From Kibdelosporangium philippinense (lineage in GTDB: Bacteria > Actinomycetota > Actinomycetes > Mycobacteriales > Pseudonocardiaceae): 64,000 nucleotides of DNA. Shown piece after piece: positions 54,103-64,000 of this stretch. The notes under the pieces are model-generated. The model saw only the letters and a program-made list of their open reading frames with translations. It ran no database searches and was not told where the DNA came from. The translations under genes were made by a program, and so were the position numbers. How positions within the stretch are numbered: the stretch's first letter is position 1; the number at the start of each line of letters is the position of its first letter. The DNA is taken from positions 806,001-870,000 of the forward strand of contig NZ_JAJVCN010000001.1 of assembly GCF_021390435.2 (NCBI RefSeq), read 5' to 3'.

Positions 54103-54947
54103 CGCTGGCGGTGTTGACGTCGCGTCAGTTGCTGGTGCAAGGTAATTGCTGAATGGAACGAGGCGGTTGCGACGCTGTTCGCTGCGGTGATCGTTGTAAG
54201 CGTCCTGACGGGCACCAACTTGTAGCTGCTCGTGCGCTACACCGGGGCGGAGGTAAAACCCCGGGCGCTCCGCATCACTCTGGGGATATCGGCCAATCGG
54301 CTCGACTCCGCGTTGGTGGCGATGCTAGGCCTGCTGGGATTACGGGCGTTCGAAACCCGCGCTGCAGACTTCAGCGACATCGGCGATGTGTCCGGTAGGC
54401 TGCTTCGCTACTGCACTCGGGGCCAGCCTGCGCTGTGGTAAGGCAAGGCGACTGTTGAGAGTGGACAACGTTGCGTCCGGCTGTGGTGGCGGAGCGGGAG
54501 TCAAATGGGTGCTCGTTTGATAAGTCCATTGAGGACGGTAGTGCGACGTGACTTGATGGCAACGGCTTCACGCCTCGTGCCGGGACACTGGTGGGAATCG
54601 GGTGATCGTTGTTCTCGGGCTTGGTGGGGCCAGCGCTGGTTGTAGTGTTGCTGGTACTCGGCTCGGCGATATGCACTACTTGCCAGGGCGCGGCGTGTGG
54701 CCGCTCGGGTCCGGAGTTGCGGTTGATCGACAGCAAGGGTGATCACGTCGGCCATGGTGGCGTCGGCCAGCCGAATAGCGTCGTGACCGAGCCGTGGTTG
54801 CAGCCGTCGGCACGCCTTGGAAGGCCCAATGCGGCGGCCGTCATATGACCTCCTACCGCGCGACGAAGGTGAGCCCGATGGCTGACCCTGCTACACTTTG
54901 GCGCGGTATTCATTCCAGTGAACGTGGGGACTGGAGTTGGACATCTC
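54103..54947. other. Remnant-rich gap
   Basis: Most of this holds nothing recognisable. At 54,513-54,755 on the minus strand lies the tail of an integrase-type transposase (YQQHYNQRWPHQAREQRSPD, VLNGLIKRAPI), a relative of the scrap at 35,590. A plus-strand frame at 54,232-54,441 (ALRITLGISANRLDSALVAM) is open but unidentified. The right end presumably contains the XRE gene promoter. Confidence 0.5.
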
Positions 54948-55373
54948 ATGAGGTCGGCAGATCACGGCTCGGTCGCTGCCAAGATCAACGCCTTGATTGA
55001 AGAGCGGTGGCGCAGCGCGTCCAAACCGCCTGGCAACGCGGCGATCGCCAAGGCGATCCGCGACGAGACGGGGCTGTCCATCTCCACCGGCTACCTGTGG
55101 ATGTTGCGCACCGGTCAGCGGGCAAACCCGACCGGCCCGCGCCTGCAGGCGTTGGCGAAATTCTTCGGCAAGCCGCCGGCCTATTTCCTCGATCACGAGG
55201 TCACCAACGAGGACATGGAGCTCGCCGCCGCACTCCGGGCCCGGGGTGTTCGTATGATCGCTCTGCGGTCCGACGGGCTGTCCGAGAAGAGCCAGCGGGC
55301 TATTCTTGAAATGGTCGAACGAGCCCGTGAGATCGAGAAACTCGACTCTGGCGATGGCGCGGAGCCGGCGTAA
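54948..55373 (+). CDS. XRE-type helix-turn-helix regulator
   Basis: The 141-residue protein (ATG 54,948; GTG 54,918 also in frame) has an N-terminal HTH of the kind found with ImmA/IrrE partners: AAKINALIEERWRSASKPPG, AAIAKAIRDETGLSISTGYL, WMLRTGQRANPTGPRLQALA, KFFGKPPAYFLD. A helical C-terminus follows (LSEKSQRAILEMVERAREIE). The next gene encodes a zinc peptidase that could cleave it, as in ImmR/ImmA pairs. The two genes are nearly contiguous. Confidence 0.88.
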   Translation: MRSADHGSVAAKINALIEERWRSASKPPGNAAIAKAIRDETGLSISTGYLWMLRTGQRANPTGPRLQALAKFFGKPPAYFLDHEVTNEDMELAAALRARGVRMIALRSDGLSEKSQRAILEMVERAREIEKLDSGDGAEPA

Positions 55374-55425
55374 TCCGGGCTTTGCCCGTTGTCACGTGAT
55401 GGGACCGGGTGAGGAGCCCTCGGTG

Positions 55426-55944
55426 ATGAGACAGCGCCAGCTGCGCGGCCAGTGCCTGCGACTGCTCCGCGGGATCCCGATACCGACGCCGTTCTCCGCG
55501 GAGGCCATGTGCGAGGTGATCGCCGAACATCGCGGCCGTCGGCTGTACCTGCATCCCATGCCCGAGTTGGATGACGTGGAAGGCGCGCCGTGCGGGATGT
55601 GGCTGGCGACTGACGTCGCCGACCACATCTTCGTTGAGCGGCAAACCAGCCCGTTCCACCAGGAACACATCATCTTGCACGAGATCGGCCACATGCTGTG
55701 TGGCCATGCGATGCCGGCGCTGTCGGAAACCGCGGTGTCCGCGGAGCCGGGCGATCCCGTCGATCCCGCCATCGTGCACGGTGCGCTGACCCGCACCAGC
55801 TATACCAACTACCAGGAAAGGGAAGCAGAGATGGTCGCCACGCTGGTGCTCGAGTCGATCGGCCGGTTGCCTGCCCCGACACCCTTCACCGGCATGCTCG
55901 CCGGGCTGGAGCAAGGGATCGGTTACCACCGCACCGGGCACTAG
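55426..55944 (+). CDS. ImmA/IrrE-family zinc metallopeptidase
   Basis: From ATG 55,426 (GTG 55,423 and ATG 55,354/55,399 are also in frame) the 172-residue protein reads MRQRQLRGQCLRLLRGIPIP, then HIFVERQTSPFHQEHIILHE and the HExxH zinc motif in LHEIGHMLCGH. A downstream acidic ligand is likely in YQEREAEMVATLVLES. Such peptidases inactivate a partner XRE repressor. The stop TAG is part of the CTAG target of the MITE that follows directly. Confidence 0.85.
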   Translation: MRQRQLRGQCLRLLRGIPIPTPFSAEAMCEVIAEHRGRRLYLHPMPELDDVEGAPCGMWLATDVADHIFVERQTSPFHQEHIILHEIGHMLCGHAMPALSETAVSAEPGDPVDPAIVHGALTRTSYTNYQEREAEMVATLVLESIGRLPAPTPFTGMLAGLEQGIGYHRTGH

Positions 55945-56108
55945 GGCGTGTTTCAAATGCCCGATCGCGATAGCCAGGCCGGATGCGGCCCCTGACGCCA
56001 CCGCGGCAACGCCCAAAGACAACCAGTATTCGCGGCGTCACCGCGGCGTCGCCAGGAACCACCCCGATCCTGCCTCTCATCGACCGGGACATTCGAAACA
56101 CGCCCTAG
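55941..56108. mobile_element. 160-bp IS5-type MITE flanked by CTAG
   Basis: Body 55,945-56,104. Inverted ends are GGCGTGTTTCAAATGCCC and GGCGTGTTTCGAATGTCC (reverse strand), closely matching the ends of the IS5 copies at 7,919 and 63,488. There is no coding capacity. CTAG lies on both sides, giving the stop codon of the peptidase gene on the left and of the SDR gene on the right. Presumably mobilised by an IS5 transposase in trans. Confidence 0.88.
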
Positions 56109-56854
56109 CGCAGGTACGACGCGCCGTTGAGGTCCAGGACGGTACCGCTGGCGAACTCCGCTTGTGGGGAAGCCAGATACAGCACGGCTTCGGCTACTTC
56201 CTCGGCGGTGCCGACCCGGCCCAACGGGCTCTGCGCGCGCAGTGACTCACCGGCAGGCCCGTCGAGCACGGGCAGCGCCATGCCAGCATCGACGATGCCG
56301 GGTGCGACTGCCGTGACGGCGATGCCACGGTCGCCGAGAGCTACGGCTAGCGACTGCCCGAAGGCTTGCAGGGCCGCCTTGGTCGCGGCGTAAGCCGGAA
56401 CCGTTGGCATGCCGCGAAAGGCCGCCCTCGACCCCACGTTGATGATCCGTCCACCCTGGTCGCGCATGTGTTGAACGGCGCAGTAGGTGACGTTGGCCGG
56501 TCCGATCAGGTTGACCGCGACAATCTGCTGCCAGCCCGCCTGCCACTGTTCATACGAGCAATCGAGGATCGGATGCAGGGGCACGGCGATCCCGGCGTTG
56601 TTGACAAGGACGTCCACCCCGCCCAACTGCTCCACCGTCGCCTCGACCAGGGCGCGCGCCTGGTCCGCGTCGGTGAGGTCGGCCCCGTACAGCTGATGTC
56701 CGGCACCGGGCAATTCGGCCACGGTGGCCTCCGCGCGCTCCTGGCTCGCCGCGTAGTGCACCATCACACGATCGCCGTTGGTAGCAAAGGCATGCGCGAT
56801 GGCGGCGCCGATTCCGCCGGAGGCACCGGTTACAAGTACAGCACGACTGTTCAC
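56105..56854 (-). CDS. SDR-family oxidoreductase
   Basis: The 249-residue classical short-chain dehydrogenase (GTG 56,854) has the cofactor motif VLVTGASGGIGAAIAHAFAT, VDVLVNNAGIAVPLHPI, Ser in RIINVGSRAAF, catalytic Tyr/Lys in PAYAATKAALQAFGQSL and the C-terminal EEVAEAVLYLASPQAEFASG TVLDLNG pattern. The basic residue after the Gly-rich loop is not obvious, so NAD or NADP use is open. It is convergent with the peptidase gene and shares a promoter gap of 49 bases with the divergent membrane gene. Confidence 0.9.
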   Translation of the reverse strand: MNSRAVLVTGASGGIGAAIAHAFATNGDRVMVHYAASQERAEATVAELPGAGHQLYGADLTDADQARALVEATVEQLGGVDVLVNNAGIAVPLHPILDCSYEQWQAGWQQIVAVNLIGPANVTYCAVQHMRDQGGRIINVGSRAAFRGMPTVPAYAATKAALQAFGQSLAVALGDRGIAVTAVAPGIVDAGMALPVLDGPAGESLRAQSPLGRVGTAEEVAEAVLYLASPQAEFASGTVLDLNGASYLR

Positions 56855-56903
56855 GCTATGAGTATGCTTGGCTGGCTTTCGGTCCCGATCAAAAGGGCGC
56901 TTG

Positions 56904-58010
56904 ATGACTCTGGAAGTCTTCGGCATCGCTTGCATGTACGTCGTCACGGTTCTTCGCGCACCGCAAGCGCTGCGGCACCGGCAGCAGCGTGCACTGTGGT
57001 TCGCGATGGCGGCGATCGCGATCGCGATGACCCTGCGGCTGGACGACGTCATAGCAGTGCTGCAACACATTGTCGGCAATGCCCACACGGTGGACGTGAT
57101 CCGCCAGTTGTTCGCCACCTTCGATTCCGCCGCGGTGCTGTACTTCGTCCTGTCCGCCGCGGAGTACCGGCGGTACCAGCGGTGGATTTTCGTCCTCGCC
57201 CCCGCGGTCATGGCGGCGTTGCTGGTGCTCGACGTGACGGCGCCGCCGCACACCCGCAACACCGTCACCCTCCCGGGACCACCGGCCGCGTACTGGGCTA
57301 TCTACTTCGGATTCCTGTTCTTCACGGGCGTGCTTTCCGCCGTGGTGTGCCTGCGCTACAGCCGGCGAGCCGACCGGCGACCCTTGCGCGCCGGGTTGTT
57401 CATGTTCGGGCTGGGCATGGGTCTCGCCAGCGTCTTGTGGATCCTGTTCGTCACCTATCTGGCCACCGGCTCGCAGGTTGCCCTGTCGCTGCTGTCACCG
57501 GTGACCGGTGTCGAGGCGCTCTGCTTGGCGGCCGGCGTCGCGCTGCCCGCGTACGGCACGATCACCCGGCCGATCAGCGACCGGACGACGTTCTGGCGGC
57601 TATGGCCGCTGTGGCGGGACATGGTCGGCGCGGTGCCGAAGGTCGCGCTGAATGAACCCCGCGGCCGGCTGGCCGACACGATCATCGCCCTTTCCGTCCC
57701 GGTTCGCCTCTACCGGGCCGTCGTGGAGATCCGGGACGCCATGCTTGTCTTGCGCCACTACCTGTCGCCGGAGGACCAGCAGGCGGCCCGCGAGCACGTG
57801 GCCGTGCAACGGACTCCCGACCATCTGGCCGAACCCGCGGTCACCGCCTACCTGATCGCAAGGTCGTTGCGCCGTAGGCGAAGTGGCGATTCTCCGCAAG
57901 AACAACCGCTGGCCGAGTTGACCGAACTCGGCGGCGACGATGTGCACGCGGAAATCCGGTTCTTCCGCCAGGTGGCGCGCTTCTACCGCACCTCGACGCC
58001 GGCAGCCTGA
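56904..58010 (+). CDS. MAB_1171c-family putative membrane protein
   Basis: The 368-residue protein starts ATG 56,904 (MTLEVFGIACMYVVTVLRAP). About seven membrane segments occupy residues 1-230 (AMTLRLDD, SAAVLYFVLSAAEYRRYQRW, VFVTYLATGSQVALSLLSPV). A cytosolic tail includes FWRLWPLWRDMVGAVPKVAL and ends AEIRFFRQVARFYRTST. In actinomycetes this family is regularly encoded next to XRE and ImmA/IrrE genes, matching the context here. Function unknown; signalling or transport has been suggested. Confidence 0.85.
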   Translation: MTLEVFGIACMYVVTVLRAPQALRHRQQRALWFAMAAIAIAMTLRLDDVIAVLQHIVGNAHTVDVIRQLFATFDSAAVLYFVLSAAEYRRYQRWIFVLAPAVMAALLVLDVTAPPHTRNTVTLPGPPAAYWAIYFGFLFFTGVLSAVVCLRYSRRADRRPLRAGLFMFGLGMGLASVLWILFVTYLATGSQVALSLLSPVTGVEALCLAAGVALPAYGTITRPISDRTTFWRLWPLWRDMVGAVPKVALNEPRGRLADTIIALSVPVRLYRAVVEIRDAMLVLRHYLSPEDQQAAREHVAVQRTPDHLAEPAVTAYLIARSLRRRRSGDSPQEQPLAELTELGGDDVHAEIRFFRQVARFYRTSTPAA

Positions 58011-58623
58011 CACTGCCGGACGGCGTCTTCGCACAAACCGACGCGTTGTTGTAACGGTGTTTCTGTTCATATTGGTTGACACCGCACGCCGTCTCTGCCA
58101 GGTTCAAGAACCGCGTGTCATTCACTGAAATGAACAATGCGCCAGGCGAGAACCTTGGGGGTGTTCTCGCCTGGCCTCACGGGCGTCGTGAGTGGTTTGA
58201 CCGGTAGGATCGGCCAAACCACCACGGGGCTGACCAGGTGCGATGCTCCCGCGCGGGTCGCTCCGCTTCCCCTAGCGCGGATTCGCGGCAGATGGAGGAC
58301 ACAGGCGGCGAAGCGCCGTCCAGCAGAGTCAGCTGTCCGGTTTTCCTGGGCCCCAGCCATGTGGCGCCACCAGACGGCCGCACCCGTGGTGCGTGGTGTG
58401 CCTTGTCCATTCCCATGAACAGCAGCAGGATCACCCCGTTCCTGGCGCCAGCGGAGACGAAGTCTTCGCTGGCAGCGAGCGGAACGAAGCCGCCATGGCT
58501 GAACGGGAGGCCAGTGTCCGGATCGCCAACGTCGTTCCCTTTGGCGATCCGGAAGTAGATCATCGGGCTTCGGATGCTGCGGATGGCGTGATCCCATGAG
58601 GAGCCAGCCGTACTGTGGAGTGG
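58011..58623. other. Gene-free stretch with two hairpins
   Basis: Apart from the hairpins listed next I find nothing. Frames on both strands lack codon bias or motifs. It separates the MAB_1171c gene from the small secreted protein gene. Confidence 0.4.
58141..58175. terminator. Strong hairpin, likely terminator of the MAB_1171c gene
   Basis: GCCAGGCGAGAAC (58,141-58,153) pairs perfectly with GTTCTCGCCTGGC (58,163-58,175) over a 9-base loop. A second hairpin at 58,192-58,222 (GTGGTTTGACC with GGCCAAACCAC, one mismatch) follows. Neither has a U-run. Confidence 0.65.
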
Positions 58624-58968
58624 TTACGCGAGGAAGTACCGGCAGTCCACGATCGCGTCCGGTAGGTAGGAGTTCTGGGTGTACTGGGCTTGTCCCGGCG
58701 GGACGGTCTGCATGCTGTAAAGGGTGCCGCGGTCCCAGTAGGCGACGCACATGTCACGGTCGGTCTTGTTGGAAAACCGGGTCAGGTTGTCGTGGAACTC
58801 CGCTGGCAGGTCTCGGTACCAGGCGTAGTAGTCCCCGCCGATGGCGCCGGACCGGCTGAGGTAGGAGTACTGCCCGCTGTCCGCGTGCGCTGCGGCCGGC
58901 ATGCTCACGGCGACGCCCGCTGCGACCGCGATGGTGGCGAGGACGGCTCGCACTCGGTTTACCCCCAT
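58624..58968 (-). CDS. Small secreted protein
   Basis: From ATG 58,968 the 114-residue product has a Sec signal peptide (MGVNRVRAVLATIAVAAGVA, cleavage near AAAHADS). The mature domain of about 85 residues is aromatic-rich (GQYSYLSRSGAIGGDYYAWY, MCVAYWDRGTLYSMQTVPPG) with two cysteines, MCVAY and DCRYF, that could form a disulfide. It is similar in style to small actinomycete I36-like inhibitor proteins, but I cannot assign a family. Confidence 0.65.
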   Translation of the reverse strand: MGVNRVRAVLATIAVAAGVAVSMPAAAHADSGQYSYLSRSGAIGGDYYAWYRDLPAEFHDNLTRFSNKTDRDMCVAYWDRGTLYSMQTVPPGQAQYTQNSYLPDAIVDCRYFLA

Positions 58969-58983
58969 CGCCAAGAAACTCAC

Positions 58984-63483
<4,500 letters not shown>

Positions 63484-63499
<16 letters not shown>

Positions 63500-64000
63500 A
63501 AGTTGATCAAGGTTTGAGATGATCTTGATTCGTGGGGCGTGGTGATCTGACCAACGAGCAGTGGGCGAAGCTGGAACCCTTGCTGCCCAGGGGCAAGAAG
63601 CCTGGCAGGCCGCCGAAGCATGCGAAGCGGAAGCTTATTGACGGGATCCGGTTTCGGGTTCGAACCGGTGTGCCGTGGCGGGATCTGCCGGAGCGTTACG
63701 GCCCGTGGGAGACGGTGTATGGCTTGTTCCGGCGGTGGCAACGGGATGGCACGTGGAAGAGGATTCTGGTCGCGTTGCAGGCGGACGCGGACGCTGCGGG
63801 CCTGATCACCTGGGATGTCAGCGTGGACTCCACGGTGGCTCGTGCGCACCAGCACGCGGCTGGTGCGCGTCAAAAGGGGATCTCCAGAAGGAGTCTCCGG
63901 GCGGGGTCGAGGTCGAACCGGCCGATCACGGGCTGGGGCGCTCCCGAGGCGGGTTGACGACCAAGACTCACCTGGCGGTCGAGCAGGGACAAAAGCCCTT
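63484..64000 (+). mobile_element. IS5-family element, right end outside window
   Basis: CTAG at 63,484-63,487 is followed by the terminus GGCCTGTTTCACAAGTTG, of the same type as at 7,919 and 55,945. The element interrupts the 5' part of the CHAT gene and continues past the window. Confidence 0.85.
63532..63957 (+). CDS. IS5-family transposase, first frame (frameshift element)
   Basis: The 141-residue first frame contains LTNEQWAKLEPLLPRGKKPG, RFRVRTGVPWRDLPERYGPW and the first catalytic Asp in [19 protein letters not shown]. At 63,873-63,879 the heptamer AAAGGGG, read A-AAG-GGG, is a -1 slippery site. In the -1 frame translation continues [40 protein letters not shown] to the window end. IS427-type elements commonly express the transposase this way. 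Confidence 0.88.
   Translation: MGRGDLTNEQWAKLEPLLPRGKKPGRPPKHAKRKLIDGIRFRVRTGVPWRDLPERYGPWETVYGLFRRWQRDGTWKRILVALQADADAAGLITWDVSVDSTVARAHQHAAGARQKGISRRSLRAGSRSNRPITGWGAPEAG

Noticed and set aside
58177..58563. 128-codon minus frame near the hairpins
   Set aside because: No motif, and it overlaps the second hairpin. I could not support it as a gene.

Overview
The window is high-GC DNA whose gene content points to an actinomycete, most likely of the Pseudonocardiales type. That lineage is an inference from gene families, not from a marker gene. The supporting families are a TIGR03086/mycothiol-type DinB protein, an ECF42 sigma factor with its DGPF partner, an XRE/ImmA-IrrE/MAB_1171c triad, zinc-finger and serine/threonine-rich anti-sigma-like proteins, and MHS transporters. 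I see no rRNA, tRNA or CRISPR array. The stretch is heavily worked over by insertion sequences (IS481/IS3-like, several IS5 subgroups, ISL3, IS21, IS1380 twice, IS4, IS630, IS256 twice, plus a small non-autonomous element). Many resident genes between them are truncated or frameshifted.

Layout. 1-588 is the end of a transposase. 829-6862 is a small RiPP-type biosynthetic locus. On the minus strand lie a SagB-like dehydrogenase and an MFS exporter. On the plus strand lie a 35-residue candidate precursor peptide, a strong hairpin, a leader-binding/E1-like partner, a CocE/NonD peptidase-like hydrolase, a YcaO cyclodehydratase and a truncated TIM-barrel isomerase. A Fur/Zur-like 7-1-7 box sits in the divergent promoter. 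The isomerase is fused by recombination to a fragment of a GH29-like glycosidase, which is itself broken by an IS5 element.

9.1-19.4 kb is a nest of IS elements. It includes IS21 inside ISL3 with a clean 5-bp target duplication, and a hypothetical gene split by an IS5-type element whose frame is exactly restored on paper by excision. 19.5-22.6 kb is an ECF42 operon (DGPF protein, sigma factor, AhpD-like protein) with a convergent DinB-like gene. 22.7-27.8 kb holds a broken PLP enzyme, an alpha/beta hydrolase, an IS630 with a -1 slippery site, a dead transposase and a damaged roadblock-type gene. 27,841-31,273 is a 1,046-bp inverted duplication, apparently perfect. It carries two copies of an anti-sigma-like gene around a single ECF sigma gene. 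31.3-39.9 kb is remnants, a glucose/sorbosone dehydrogenase-like gene, and an IS256 broken by an IS1380.

39.9-50.8 kb is the best-preserved metabolic block. One operon (acyl-CoA ligase, cyclase-type hydrolase, zinc-ribbon OB-fold protein, thiolase, LLM monooxygenase) and a divergent set (IclR regulator, MHS symporter, triple-Rid protein, flavin reductase, second MHS symporter) share a repeated palindromic operator. The set of enzymes resembles the logic of Rut-type N-heterocycle degradation followed by CoA-linked breakdown. 50.9-54.8 kb is decayed (ALDH starts in inverted orientation, SDR and MFS genes with frameshifts, an IS256 remnant). 54.9-58.0 kb carries the XRE/ImmA-IrrE/MAB_1171c set with a convergent SDR gene and a 160-bp MITE inserted exactly at their shared stop codons. 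59.9-63.5 kb is a very large TPR-CHAT protease-like gene with a PH-like tail, cut at its 5' end by an IS5 element that runs out of the window.
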